In this document: in pieces, positions 1-13,157 of the stretch | How positions within the stretch are numbered: position 1 is the first letter of the stretch | Layout: each line of letters starts with the position of its first letter | Assembly (NCBI GenBank): GCA_032207245.1 | Contig: CM063504.1 | Location: forward strand, 78,246,778-78,310,777 | Direction: 5' to 3' | Length of the DNA: 64,000 nt | Source: Pardosa pseudoannulata | Lineage: Eukaryota > Arthropoda > Arachnida > Araneae > Lycosidae | Translations under genes and position numbers: made by a program | The notes under the pieces: model-generated | What the model saw: the letters and a program-made list of their open reading frames with translations, nothing else | Databases searched by the model: none | What the model was told of the DNA's origin: nothing

Positions 1-1290
1 TATGTTGCACTTCAGCTATGAGAGAACAGCTGTTTCTTTAATCGAAACCTAAATTGAAAACAGAATTTCAATTATGACTTTTGAATTAAATGCTCTAAGC
101 TTATTGAAAAGCACAAAATTTCCTTTCTGCAACTGAGTAGTTAAAACTTTTAGAGTAGTTAAAAAGTTTTTTTCAAGTGTATTTCAAAAAGTTTAAAAAT
201 TCAACTTAAACATTTAAGGAATTTCATATTTTATCTGAACTATACGAAATCCTTTTCTGAAATTTTGTATTCAATAAACGGCTTCACTCAAAAATTTTAA
301 CAAAAATCTCGAATTTATGAACTTTTCTACTTTTTGGTTAGACGTTCAATACCTTCCTAAATTTCCATGTGATCATTATTTCCAAATATGTTGGAAGAAA
401 AACATCTTGACTTTCACCTATGCAAAAACAACGTTTTTTTCTAATCGGAACTTAAATTGAAAATGACATTTCAATTATGACTTTTGAATTAAATGTTTTT
501 CTATGTTCATGCATCATTGAAAATTAAAAAGTTTCCTTCCTGGAACTGGGTAGTTAAAATATTTTTTAAAGTTTTTACGTGTATTTCAAACAGTTTAAAA
601 ATTTAACTTAAACATTTAAGGATTTCAATAACTCTTATCTGAACTATGCGAAATCCTTTTCTGAAATTTTGTATGCAATAAGAGGCTTTACTCAAAAATT
701 AAAATAAATCTTCAAATTATGAACTTTGCAAGCATTTTCTACTTTTCGGTTAAACGTTCAATACCTTCGTAAATTTTCACGTGAGTCTTATTTTCATACC
801 TGTTTGAAGAAAATATCTTGAACTTCAGCTATGCGAGAACAGCGTTTCCTCTAATCGGAACCTAAACTGAAAATGGCATTTCAATTATGACTTTTGAATT
901 AAATGTTCTAAGCTTATTGTAAATAACAAAATTTTCCTTATGGAACTGAGTAGTTAAAAATATTTTTTCAAGTTTTTACTTGTATTTTGAAAAGTTTAAA
1001 AATTTAACTTAAATATTTACGGAATTACATAACTTTTATCTAAACTATACGAAATCCTTTTCTGAAATTTTGTATGCAATAAGCGGCTTTACTCCAAAAT
1101 TAAAAAAAAAATCTTCAAGTTATGAACTTTACAAACATTTTATACTTTTTGGTTAAACGTTCAATACATTCCTAAATTTTCACGTAAGCCTTATTTTCAT
1201 ATCTGTTGGAAGAAAATATCTTGAACTTCAGCTATGCGAGAACAGCGGTTTCTCTAAATGGAACCTAAACTGAAAATGGCATTTCAATTC
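1..1290. repeat. Tandem repeat, ~405-bp unit, about 3 copies
   Basis: The phrase TTCAGCTATG and its variants recur near positions 12, 414, 825 and 1228, and each is followed by the same order of words (AATTGAAAA..CAATTATGACTTTTGAATT, GAGTAGTTAAAA, CGAAATCCTTTTCTGAAA, GGTTAAACGTTCAATACC). Spacing is about 402-411 bp. Copies differ by small indels and substitutions. The array is cut by the left edge of the window, so its full size is unknown. No coding potential was seen. Confidence 0.85.
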
Positions 1291-1930
1291 TGTAATTTGA
1301 ATTACGTGTTCAGGACTTTATTACTTATCTCTCTGGACTTTATTACTGTGAACTTTATTACTGGACTATTATTCGTTCCTTGAGCTGTGGTGTAGTACAT
1401 TGCTGTTGTTATTTCAAAGCCATTAATAACCCAAGTTTGCTTTATATCGTCTTTAATTATAGTAAAATGCCACTGATCTATATTACAATATTCAAATATA
1501 GAACAAAAGACAAGGAAATATGCTAAAAAATATATAAAAAAATTAAAAAGTAAAAAAAGCACTCCACGTGCTACACCTGAAAGAAAAAATTGCCGAAGTC
1601 CACTCTTTTCTTTCCTTCTGAACTACTCTAACAACCCTATACTTTTTACATTATCCTGTGCTGATGCGTTCGTTGTTCCACTGTCCTGTTCAGAATGCGT
1701 CTTTTCCCGTCTCTGTCCAGAAGGACCGGGACTCCAAGGATGGTCCTGAATCGCCTCCTGGAGACCAATCACAACTCTCCAAAACTTGGTGAAGTTTAAG
1801 TGCAATCGTTTTCACACCCCATGCTTCCTGGAGTGGAGTCGCGAAAAAAGGTTTGGGTATGGAACCCACAACGTGTGAGTGCGGCGAGCAAATCAGTTTC
1901 GCAAACATTATGTAAAACATAGCTGCACTC
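1291..1930. other. Unassigned segment with a GC-richer block
   Basis: After the array comes a short run of CTTTATTAC/GGACTTTATT repeats (about 1313-1375). From about 1600 to 1870 there is a clearly GC-richer block that reads open on the minus strand in two overlapping frames of 60-76 codons. Neither translation resembles a family I know. Composition unlike the surroundings suggests an inserted or retroposed fragment, but no target duplication was found. Confidence 0.4.
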
Positions 1931-2571
1931 TCACACTTTGCATTAAAGTTGGCAAAACAGATACTTTGTTAGTTTACTATCAAGACAGACAAACCTAAAC
2001 CATAAGTACACTCAATCATTGTGCTGTGTGTTTGCTTTGTATGCATAAACGGTTATAGTTTTATAAAAGCTTCATCAAAATTTTCACCATTCACCTAAAA
2101 TCAAAATAATTAACTATAATGTAATAAAATTACAAACTATATCTTCACCAGAAGAACTTTAGTACTTTAGATAGTAAATATATAAAGCAATTGTATGGCG
2201 TTCTACACAAAATCATTTTGAATTTTTGAATACTATAAAAAATAAAAATTAAATTAATTCTACATTTGATGCAAGATTTAAACTATTTTTACTTCCATCT
2301 ATAAATAAGCCCAAAAATAGCAGCTTTTAACTGCTATTTTTACTTCACTACAGATTTTGAAAATATCAAAGGTTTATAAAAGAAAAATGTCATTTTTAAC
2401 TTTTGTTTCATCCATACGCAAAACGAAGGCTCAATATACATGCACAAAACACTGGTTGCCTCATTATTTAACTATTTGCGCTTTTTAATACATCAGCATT
2501 AAAAAATTCTTTAAAAAAGATAAGAAGCGAAATCTATTTTTCTATATGAATTAGCTGAATAGAACACCTTT
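1931..2571. other. AT-rich sequence, nothing recognised
   Basis: AT-rich DNA without convincing ORFs, RNA genes or repeat periodicity. Confidence 0.5.
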
Positions 2572-2694
2572 TATTCTGGTCTTACGATAAGAGTAAACAT
2601 ATTTTATGCATTCTTTTCTTTTCAGCATCGCCTTCGGATGAAAACTTTCGCTGCTTGCTGAATGCAAGACCATTAGCATGATTGATTTCAAAGT
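2572..2694. repeat. Dispersed repeat, copy 1 (partner at 13.02-13.16 kb)
   Basis: The stretch with ACGATAAGAGTAAACAT, GCATCGCCTTCGG, a TGCTGAATGCAAGACCATTA segment and TGATTTCAAAG is repeated in the same order and orientation at 13024-13157. It is an old interspersed repeat. No termini or class-defining motif are visible. Confidence 0.7.
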
Positions 2695-2699
2695 AACTC

Positions 2700-5600
2700 A
2701 AATACCCTTCTCTTTAAATATGGGAAAAACACTTTAAAGGGAGAAAAAAGTTTTTTAATATTTTAAGGAATAATATATTTTTAGTCATATCTGACTGGAA
2801 TCGGATCGACATTTTAAATATAAGGACGTTGAAGAAAAGAGTGTTTTTTGATTTAATAAAATTCTGAAAATCTATATGAACAACTGGTTTTATGTGAGTT
2901 AAGATATGCTCTGCTACAAAACTGATTATGCTGAATAAAATAACTGACTTACCCGTGGAGTTACAACTTACATACACTATTTCAAATGTAATAATAATTA
3001 GATAAAATAGAATGAAATATTTTTAGTCATATCTGACTGGAATCGGATGGATATTTTAAATATAAGGACGTTGTAGACAATAGTGTTTTTCGTGATTTAA
3101 TAAAATTCTGAAAATCTATATGAACAATTGGTTTTAAGTGAGTTAAGATATGCATTGCTCCAAAACTGCTTACTGTGAATAAAATATTTGACTTACGCTT
3201 GGAATTACGGCCTACATAATCTATTTTACATTGTAATGCTAATTAGATAAAATAACTTAAATAATATTTTCTTTAAATATGAAAATAATTTAAAAAATGT
3301 TTTTAATATTTTAAGGAATAATATATTTTTAGTCATATCTGACTGGAATATGATCGAAATTTTAAACATAAGGACGTTGAGGAAAAGAGTGTTTTTTGAT
3401 TTAATAAAATTCTGAAAATCTATAGGAACAACTGGTTTTATCTGAGTGAAAATATGCATTGCTACAAAACTGATTAGGGTGAATAAAATACTTGAATTAC
3501 TCTTAGAGTTACGTCCAACATAATCTATTTGAAATGTAATACTAATTAGATAAAATACCTTAAATACTGTTCTTAAATGAGAAAAAAAATTAAAAAAGAA
3601 AGTCTTTTTAATATTTTAAGGAACAATATATTTTTAGTCATATCTGACTGGAAAAGGATCGACATTTTAAATATATGGACGTTGAGGAAAAGAGTGTTTT
3701 TTGTTTTAATAAAATTTTAAAAATCTATATGAACAACTGGTTTTATATGAGTTAAGATGTGCTCTGCTACAAAACTGATTATGCCGAATAAAATAACTGA
3801 CTTACCCTTGCAGTTACAACCTACATAATCTATTTCAAATGTAATAATAATTAGATAAAATAGAAATAATATTTTTAGTCATATCAGGCTGGAATCGGAT
3901 GGACATTTTAAACATAAGGACGGTGTAGACAAGAGTGTTTATCGTGATTTAATAAAATTCTGAAAATCTATATGAACAATTGGTTTTAAGTGAGTTAAGA
4001 TATGCATTGCTACAAAACTGAGTACTGTGAAAAAAATATTTGACTTACCCTTGGAGTTACGACCTATGTAATCTGTTTTACAGTGTAATACTAATCAGAT
4101 AAAATACCTTAAATAGTCTTCTCTTTAAATATGAAAAGAATTAAAAAAAAATGTTTTTAATATTTTAAGGAATAATATATTTTTAGGCATACGTGACTGG
4201 AATCGGATCGACATTTTAAATATAAGGACGTTGTAGAAAAGAGTGTTTTTTCGTGATTTAATAAAATTCTGAAAATCTAATCTATATGAATCATTGGTTT
4301 TATGTGAGATAAGATATGTATTGCTGCAAAACTGATTAGGACAAATAAAATATTTGACTTATCCAAGGAATTACATAATCTATTTTAAATGTAATACTAA
4401 TTAGATCAAATATCTTAAATATTCTTCTCATTAAATGTGAAAAAAATTAAAAAAGAAAATGTTTTTAACATTTTAAGGAATAATGTATTTTTAATCGAAT
4501 AGACATTTTAAGTATAAGGACGATGAGAAAAAAAGTGTTTTCGTAATTTAATAAAATTCTGAAAATCTATATGAACAATTGGTTTTATGTGAATTAAGAT
4601 ATGAATTGCTACAAAACTGATTAGGACGAATAAAATATTTCATTTACCCTTCGAGTTACGACCTACATAATCTATTTCAAATATACTATTAATTAGATAA
4701 ATGACCTTAAATACTCTTCTGTTTAAATGTAAAATAAATTAAAAAATAAAATTATTTTTAATATTTTAAGGAATAATATATTTTTAGTCATATCTGACTG
4801 GAATCGGATCGACATTTTAAATATAAGGAAGTTCTAGAAAAGAGTGTTTTTCAGTGTTTAATAAAATTCTTAAAATCTATATGAACAACTGGTTAAATGT
4901 GGATTAAGATATGAATTGCTACAAAACTGATTAGGGCGAATGAAACATTTGACTTACCCTTGGAGTTACGACTTACATGATCTATTTCAAAGGCAATACT
5001 CTTAGATAAAATATCTTAAATATTCTTCTTTTTAAATGTGAAAAAAAATTAAAAATAAAATATTTTTAGTATTTTAAAGGTTGATAGATTTTTAGTCATA
5101 TCTGACTGGAATCATATCGTCATTTTGAATATTAGAACATTCTGGAAAATAATCTTTTACGGATATTTAAGAAAATTCTGCAGATATATAGGGACAATTC
5201 ATTTTAAACGTGTAATGATATTTATTTGTACAAATCGGATTCCAGGGGAGAAAATATTTGACTTACCCTTGGAGTTACGACCTACATAATCTATTTCAAA
5301 TGTAATACTCTTAGATAAAATACCTTAAATATTCTTCTTTTTAAATGTGAATAAAAATTAAAAATAAAATATTTTTAACACTTAAAAAATTGATACATTT
5401 TAAATCATATCTGACTGGAATCGAACCGTTATTTTGAATATTAGAACTCTCTGGTAAATAATCTTTTATGGATATTTAAGAAAATTCTGTAGATATGTAG
5501 CAGCAATTCATTTTAAGCATATAAAGATATTTATTTGTACAAAACTCATTGTAGGGGAGAAAATATTTGACTTACACTTGGAGTTACGACCAATAAAATA

Positions 5601-6600
5601 TATTTTAAATGTAATACTGGCTTGATGAAGTAACTTAAAAACTCTTCTCTTTAAGTATATAAAATAAGCACTTTAAAGGAAATTTTCTTTAATATTTGAA
5701 AGAATAATATATTTTTAGTCATCTATGACTGGAAATATTAAGACACTGTGAAAAAGAATCTTTTTCGGAGAATTTAAAAAAATTCTGAAAATAAATATAA
5801 ACAATTCGTTTTAAATGTATAAAGATAGCAATTCCTACGAAACTGATTTTTGCAAAGAAAATATTTGACTTATTCTTAGATAGTTAAAACTTATAAAATC
5901 TATTTGGAATTTAATACTAGCTAAATGAAGTAGCCTAAAGATTATTTTCTGTAAAGATTAATAAAAAATACTTTAAAGAGATCACCGTTGTTTAGTATTT
6001 TAAAGAGTAATATAATTTCAGGGATCTTAAATATTAATATATTGAAGAAAGTAATATTTTTCGGAAGGGGAAGAACATTCTAAAAAACATATGAAAAATT
6101 CACTTTTAACGTATAAAGGCATGCATTTGCACAGAACTGATTATAGTGAATAAAATATTTCATTTATCCATGGAGTTACGACCTATATAATCTATTTTAA
6201 ATGCAATATCGACTGGCTGAAGTAGATTAAATATTATTCTCATAAAATATAGGAAAATCTCTTTGAAAAGAGAAGAACTTTTTTCAGTATCTTATAGAAT
6301 ATGCTTTTTAGCCATATCTCACTAGAATCATATCGATATTTAAATTTTAGGATCAAGTAGTGAAAAAAAAGAGTGTTCAGGATTTTGCTAGTGAGCTTAG
6401 AAAATTCTGAGAATAAATAGGAAGAATTAATTTTAGGTGTATAGAAATAAATCATACAAGACCTGTAGCAATAAACACCATGCCAAGGCTCTTCTCTTTA
6501 AATATGGAAATATTTTATAATAGAGTAAAAGAAATATCTTGTACAATAATATATTTATTTGTAATTTCTTACTGGAATTCTATCGAGAACTAAATTTTAG
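2700..6600. repeat. Satellite-like tandem array, ~300-bp unit, ~13 copies
   Basis: The marker ATTTTTAGTCATATCTGACTGG or variants occurs near 2776, 3016, 3326, 3627, 3869, 4178, 4776, 5088, 5398 and 5711, with weaker copies near 4488, 6000, 6305 and 6555. Steps are mostly 290-312 bp, with two short steps of about 245 bp. Each unit also has GTGTTTTT, TTTAATAAAATTCTGAAAATCTATATG and CTTACCCTTGGAGTTACGACC. Copies decay toward the right end. Short minus-strand ORFs here are repeat shadows. Confidence 0.92.
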
Positions 6601-8012
6601 GATTAAGAATTAGAAAAGAAACCTTTGTACAATTCTGTTTATCTTCTTAAAAATTTTGAACATAAATAAGAAAAGTTAATTTTAGGTGTGTATAAGAATT
6701 ACAACAAAAAATTCAATGCCAAATCTACAAATAAAAAAAATATATAAAGATCAAAAGTAATTATTTTAATTGTAAATTTTAAATTTGTAATATCTAAAAT
6801 TACTTTAATTAAGTTTTAATCATGGATAATCGAGCTTCAAACAAATATTTAAATTTCAAAAATATCCACCAAAAAGTTAAAAAATATTCTGCTTGAGCAT
6901 TGTATCCATAAAGTACCGAGACTCTATATAAATTTCATTAATTTGGTGAAGTATAGAATACTTATACTACATTATCTTGCCTTAAAATCTGTACAATATT
7001 TAGACTATTAGAGATTTTTAAAAATCATTTATTTAAAATTATAATAAGTACATTTTATTAAACCAACTGGTTAAAAATTTAAAATATTAACACCATTCAT
7101 GGTTTTACATGGCCAGTCTTTTACAAGTAAAATTAAATACATAATATTAAATTAAACATTAAGATATTTAAAGTATTAACTATTTTTATCATTATTCCTG
7201 GTCAGTATATTAAAAGTAAAAATAAGTGCATTATACAATACAGACAAAATCAAGACCTTTAAAATAATAAGTTGATTAATACAGTTCTCCAGTTTTAGAA
7301 ACCTATTGAAATTAATTATATTAACTTATCTGAGTTAGAAATGATCTTAAGCATTAAGATCCCCCTATCCTACAACTAAATGTGCATAAACTTTCTTAAA
7401 GTATCTAAAATTTTCATTTTTTTCCTGGTAAGTACATTAAAAGTAAAAATGAGTGCATTTTCAATAGAGATTAACGAAGATATTTAAAGTAATAAATTGA
7501 TTATTGTATTTCTTTGCCTCTAGCAACCTATTGAAATTGAGAATAAGACAGTTATATTCATTAAGTTGCAGGAAAGAGATAATTTCTGAAGTTTTGAAAC
7601 ATCCTTCAGCATACACACTGACTGAAAAATCTTAATCTTAAATGACTTTCTGAATATTTTTTTTCAAATAACTTCTGATTTTTCTTATCGTAATTCATTA
7701 GGATCATGCCATAAAAATATCCAGATGTTACATAAAAGACACCTTGTATTTTTAATATATTCTAGAAATTAGTTAATTTTAGAATGTAAAATAAAGTAAT
7801 ACCTTTCTCCAGGTTCATTAAAATATTATTCCATGATTGAATACTGTATTCATTGCAGAAACTAATCCACTGTATTAAAGTGAAACCTATACGAGTATAT
7901 TTGAGGTTTAATTAAATAAAAAAAAATGTATTTTACAGTGCTATATATGTCTGCACAACAGCATCGCTACTCCAGTAACTCTCCATTTGGCTAACCCACA
8001 CTATTTCCGACG
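6601..8012. other. AT-rich sequence with a weak ~230-bp duplication
   Basis: A segment beginning CCTGGTCAGTATATTAAAAG near 7197 recurs as CCTGGTAAGTACATTAAAAG near 7426, followed in both by AATAAGTTGATTA-like text, so there is a diverged two-copy repeat (a third trace near 7110). The rest is featureless. Confidence 0.5.
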
Positions 8013-8357
8013 TCATCAAGAGTTCCATTAGAACATCCAATAGTTTTCTAAAGTCCAAGTCATCATTCTGACATTATCAAGAAGTCCATTAGAACATCCA
8101 ATAGTTTTCCAAATTCCAAGTAATCAAGAGGTCCATTAGAACATACAATAGTTTTCCAAATTCCAAGTTATCAAGAGGTCCATTAGAACATACAATAGTT
8201 TTCCAAATTCCAAGTCATCAAGAGGTTCATTAGAACATACAATAATTTTTCAAATTCCAAGTCATCCAGAGGTCCATTAGATCATAGAATAGTTTTCCAA
8301 ATTCCAAGTCATCAAGAGTTCCCTTAGAACATCCAATAGTTTTCCAAATTCCAAGAC
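8013..8357. repeat. 47-bp minisatellite, about 7 copies
   Basis: The unit TCATCAAGAGGTCCATTAGA + ACATACAATAGTTTTCCAAA + TTCCAAG repeats head to tail with few changes; the first two units are more diverged. Units abut, with no variable spacers, so this is a minisatellite and not a CRISPR array. Confidence 0.92.
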
Positions 8358-8530
8358 TATTACTCTGCTGCATTCGCTCGCTAGTGTGCTGCGGCATGAT
8401 CTGCGCTCACCGGGCACTTTGAAGGGGGTTCACCGGGTGAAGTGGCCCAATACTTGTGATCTATCTTCCCCCACTGGGGCAATCCTGAAAGGCCTCAAGC
8501 TATATGGGCCCGGATCGGTGTATGAATGTC
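8358..8530. other. GC-rich block of unknown origin
   Basis: This ~170-bp block (words such as CTCACCGGGCACTTTGAAGG and GGGCCCGGATCGGT) is far richer in GC than its surroundings. It contains a near repeat CACCGGGCAC / CACCGGGTGA. It has no ORF and no clear Pol III boxes. It may be a retroposon fragment. Confidence 0.35.
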
Positions 8531-9740
8531 TGCACAATTGACGTTTTAAAATGTTGGAATACAGTTTATATACTTCAAATCTGCATTGAATTAATGAAGA
8601 TTATAATAGGTTTAAATTGTTATTACTAATTTTCTTTTACATATGTGGGGCATTTTGCATTTAGTAGCATTTTTTTATACAATCCGAAGATTTGTTATCC
8701 TTTTTTAACATGAGAGACCTTAAAGGTAGAGCCACATAGCTCATTCTGAGGGGATAACACAATAACACACAAATATATGCAAGTCTTGATTGGAAATAGA
8801 ACCAAAATCCTCAGTGGAGAAAGCACAATACACTAACTACTTTACAATTTGGTCGGCAGGTTTGAATTACGATACCATGCTTCTTTTAATATGGCGTCTT
8901 CAAAATTTTAATAACTTTTGAAACGACATAACATATATAAACACTGGTTTGACCACACTTCACTGTATAACATGTTCGATCTTGAATCGCCATTATTTCA
9001 AAATATTCGCTTTATTTAGGAAGCTTATTGAAAATTTGTAACCATTATTTTTCAGTTTGTCAGAGATTTTCAAGAATACTTACATCCTTTTCTAAATTCG
9101 AAAGCAGTTTCAAGATTAGTTAAAGAAACACATTAGAAGCGAAATTAATTGCAGGTTTAAGCGAAATAGTTTAAATATTTCGAAACATATAATAAATAAT
9201 CCCTATTTGAGAATAACGCTTGGAATTAATGTTATATTTGTTTCAAAATATTTCAAAAGGAGTAGAAAAGTTGCTAAAATTTGACAGCGTGTTGTATTGA
9301 TAATATGTCAAGCATATAAACCATTTATTCAAATTTTCCATAAAAGTTGCAAAGTAACCGACATGTTCCAACTGAAAGAAACAGTTGCTATCTGGGATTA
9401 TATTTTACAAGTATTTAATTATATATGCATTTGAAAAGTTAAGTATGTGAAAAATTATCTCTTTTGGGGTCGTACCGTCTAAAGGAGTCTTGTTGCATGC
9501 TGATAGTTTATCTATTTGAATAGACCATAAGTATTTAAATGCTCAATATAATTATACAACAATTTGATTCTAAGATCTGTCTAAAGTTTTATACATAAAG
9601 AAATAATTTATCTTTATTGATTGTCATGGAAAAAGAGTACAAAAACAAAAAGCACAAAAAAATTTTAAAAATAAATTTTATATTATATTGCATTCTATAC
9701 TATAACTTAATTTCGAAGGACGGTATTAACGTACTAATTA
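8531..9740. other. AT-rich sequence, nothing recognised
   Basis: No convincing ORF, RNA gene, periodic repeat or transposon end was seen. Confidence 0.5.
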
Positions 9741-9848
9741 AAATAATTAAACAATAAATAATAAAATAAATAATAATTAATACAAAAAATAATAAATAAA
9801 TATAACATAATAAATAATTATAAATATAATAATAATAATAATAATAAC

Positions 9849-9899
<51 letters not shown>

Positions 9900-10020
9900 T
9901 TATATAATAATAATAATAATATAATAATAATAATAATTATAATAAATAATTATATAATAATAATAATAATATAATAATAATAATAATTATAATAAATAAT
10001 TATATAATAAATAATTAATA
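9741..10020. repeat. (AAT)n / ATAAT-rich microsatellite
   Basis: Long runs of AAT/ATA with AATAAATAATTATATAATAA interruptions; a similar tract lies at 10300-10432. Confidence 0.9.
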
Positions 10021-10706
10021 CAATAAATTGATTATATAAATATGCTTTTCATTTTATGTCAACATTTTAATTTTATGTCATTAATATGTCAACATTTTAA
10101 TTCTACTTTATTTAGAAGCAGGATTAATGATGTTACAAAAAATATGTAAGATAATAGAATTATCAATAAAAATGAGTTTTTGGATTATAATATTAGAATA
10201 TTTCATAAAGAATCTTATAACGTTTATTAAAAATGTCCTTACTACATTGCATATTAACAAATTGCTTTCATGTTTTAGATATATATTCAACAATTACAAT
10301 AATTAATACAATAAATAATAATTTATACAAAAAATAATAAATAAATATAATATAATAATAATTATAAATATAATAATAATAATAATAATAATAATATAAT
10401 TATAATAAATAATTATATAATAAATAATTAACACAATAAATTGATTATATGCATATGTTTTACATTTAAGAGAATGAGAGACAATTTCAGTTTTAAAATA
10501 TTTTCAATATTTTACTCTCCTTTATCTAGAAGCATTATTAATGATGTTACAAAAATATGTAAAATAAGAGAATTATCAATAAAAATAATTTGGATTATAA
10601 TATTAGAATATTTTATAAAGAATCTTATAGCATTTATTAAAAATGTCTTTACTACATTGAATATTAACAAATTGCTTGCAGGTTTTACATATATGTTCAG
10701 CATTTA
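10021..10706. repeat. Direct duplication, two ~275-bp copies offset by 411 bp
   Basis: Copy 1 (10021-10295) and copy 2 (10432-10706) share TTGATTATAT, TTTAGAAGCA..ATTAATGATGTTACAAAAA, GAATTATCAATAAAAAT, ATTAGAATATTT and TTAAAAATGTC with about 10-15% differences. The AAT-rich tract between them resembles the tract to their left, so the duplicated unit is probably tract plus core. Confidence 0.85.
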
Positions 10707-10904
10707 CACAGACTTCAGCATTCACAAAACTTTGATATTTGGTACTGATTTTTATATGCGTTTAATACAGTTTTATAAGATTATTGTTTCAAATTACATA
10801 AAGTTAAACTTTTTCCTGTTTCATGGATTTAAATCTCCTGTGAAATGAGTAAATATTTTACAGGTTATAAAAGCATATTTACACTAAACATACCATATAA
10901 GTGA

Positions 10905-11098
10905 TCAAATGACCGGTAATGTATACGTAAAAAAGGCGATGGGTAATGAATTGAAAATTTTTATTCTTTGTGCTTGTAATACACAAAAATTGACAATATA
11001 CAATTTTGTTTAATTATAATAAAGTTTATTTGTTTATTTCCTTCCCAATATCTCTATTTCATACATTCAATCAGGAAATTTAAATTCCGGTCATTTGA
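10905..11098. repeat. Short inverted-repeat element (possible MITE)
   Basis: The left end TCAAATGACCGG (10905-10916) is matched by its exact inverse CCGGTCATTTGA (11087-11098). The right copy is itself part of the perfect palindrome CCGGTCATTTGACCGG. The ~170-bp interior is AT-rich and non-coding. I could not define a target duplication, so the class is unknown. Confidence 0.45.
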
Positions 11099-11573
11099 CC
11101 GGATATGGTAGAAATAGGCATGTATTAAGTGTTGATATGTTTAATGTTAAAGTTTTATGACAAATACATTAACAGACACTGTCTAGATATTTGAGAGAGA
11201 CTTGGAAAAATTATTCACCTGAAATAATTTAAAGTTACTTACAAAATACCAAAAGCATCTTAAAATTATGGTTTTTTAAATTGAAAAAAAAACGGGTATA
11301 ATAAAATCACAGGTTTTAGGGGGAAAATAATCATTTAATTTCAAAAACTTCTTTAAATTATTAAGCTTATACCTAGCTTGATAATTTCAAGATTAAAAGC
11401 GTTTCATATTTTTGGTTAAATTTTGACAAATGCAACGTTCCTTATCCTATTAAAATCATTCAAATTGGAAGACAAATATATTTAGAATGCAATTTTAATT
11501 AATGATGCCTAAAAATAACCCCATTAGTAAAATATGATAACATTTATTTATACTACGAATAATTCATCTACAT

Positions 11574-12646
11574 CAGGGGTGGTTAAAAGCCGGCCGGAAT
11601 GCCGGATCCGGCCCTTTTGCTTACTTTATCCGGCCCGTTGAAAAATCCTGCAATCATGCGAATATCGTGCAATTTTTTAATCTCTTATGTGCAATTTTGT
11701 TGAAAGCTCCAAGCCAAACAAAACTTGTCATGAGTTTTGATCTTTTTCCTCTTTTGGTGACATTAAAGTGCATATGATCCTCCGTATATTTGGAATTTAA
11801 ATCCTATTATATTTCCTATAGAACTAAATAAGGAATTTTTAAACTATTTTGTAAACTTACACTGATGTAATACATAGAAAGAACGAAAGAATATTTAAAA
11901 ATTTTAGAAGTTAAAATAATTGCTTTATGTAAATGATATTTAACATAAAGGAAATTTGGAATCCTTTTATAATGCTATAAAAATACAACACATACATACA
12001 AAAGTTAAATCAACTCATTATTATGCAAGATATGTGGAACATTATAAAAGAACGTTTTTGGATGACATTTATGCCCAATTTTTAATACAAAATTCTTTTG
12101 TTTTAGAATTCAAGTCACATTTATATTATATGCAATATCATCTCTGTGTTCACATTAAAAATACCCTTAAGAGGTTATTTCAAAATTAAAATAGTATTTG
12201 TATGCGTAGTGTACATATATTTAAAAATATATAAAAAATAGAGAGTATTATAATTTGAACAGCTGTAACCATATCCCTATTTTAATGTATGCAACATACA
12301 TACTCTCATAAAGCGTGTGGTCGGCTTACTACATAGAATTGAACTCCTCTCACTGTTCGAGGGACGACAGACAGCAGGACGCGTACTGTTTATTTTGATT
12401 TAGCACTAGTCGCATACTCGTCATTTCTTTTGAGACTAATGTTTGTTATTTTGAAAATGTAATAATAAATTGAAAAAATGGACTTTTTGTAGGTAAAATT
12501 TTAAAACATTGGTTTTATTTTATTGTAATAATTAAATCATTTATTTGTAGGCTTTTGTGTAATGCACAGCGTATAGTCCTCTGTCCCGGGAGACATTTTG
12601 AAAATTTCATTTTGGTTCATGCTTAAAAGTATTTGCCCACCACTGA
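11574..12646. mobile_element. Non-autonomous hAT-superfamily DNA transposon
   Basis: The left end CAGGGGTGGTTAAA and the inverse of the right end (CAGTGGTGGGCAAA) form imperfect terminal inverted repeats with the CAGNG start usual in hAT elements. The element is bounded by the exact 8-bp direct repeat ATCTACAT at 11566-11573 and 12647-12654, the hAT-type target-site duplication. Subterminal GC-rich text includes GCCGGCCGGAATGCCGGATC. No recognisable hAT transposase or BED finger is present in the 1,073 bp; the 77-codon plus-strand ORF at 11956-12189 looks fortuitous. The element must have been moved by a transposase made elsewhere. Confidence 0.88.
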
Positions 12647-12654
12647 TCTACATA

Positions 12655-13023
12655 CACACAAAATAGTTAGATTTATCGGTCGAGTAGAATATTTTAAATA
12701 TTAGATGCGATAATATCGCATAAAATTTTAATTTCTTCTTTATTGTTATAGATTTCCTCATAAAGAGGTAGGAGAGTTAATTTTATAATTTTATAAGTGT
12801 TGTAACAAGTTTTAAAAATATACCTAATAATTTTGTATGATTATGATATTTTGCATGATAATTTTGTTATTGAGTATTAAGAAAATAGACAGACTTTCAG
12901 TATGAGCTAATACTCCTTTAGAAGGTAAGTTACCCGCTAAAAAAGAAGAAATATAACGTTCTTTTAGTGTTTGACACCAGTGAATAGCTAATATTCTTTC
13001 CTCTTTCTTATTATGCTCTTCGT
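12655..13023. other. AT-rich sequence, nothing recognised
   Basis: No supported feature. Confidence 0.5.
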
Positions 13024-13157
13024 AATTCTATCTGCCTCACGATAAAAGAGTAAATAACATTGTAGTGTTATACATTTTCTTTTCTTTTTGCATCGCCTTC
13101 GGTGCGTGCATTCATTGCTCACTGAATGTAAAACCATTAGAGTGATTTATTTGAAAG
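13024..13157. repeat. Dispersed repeat, copy 2 (partner at 2.57-2.69 kb)
   Basis: Shares ACGATAAAAGAGTAAA, GCATCGCCTTCGG, TCACTGAATGTAAAACCATT and TGATTTATTTGAAAG with 2572-2694 in the same order and orientation. Confidence 0.7.

Noticed and set aside
8013..8357. Regular short repeats suggesting CRISPR
   Set aside because: 47-bp units abut directly with no unique spacers; minisatellite in eukaryotic DNA.
10441..10848. 135-codon plus ORF
   Set aside because: AT-rich I/F/K/N-rich text lying mostly inside a direct duplication whose other copy does not keep the frame.
11956..12189. 77-codon ORF as hAT transposase
   Set aside because: No hAT dimerisation, RNase-H-fold or zinc-finger motif; looks random.
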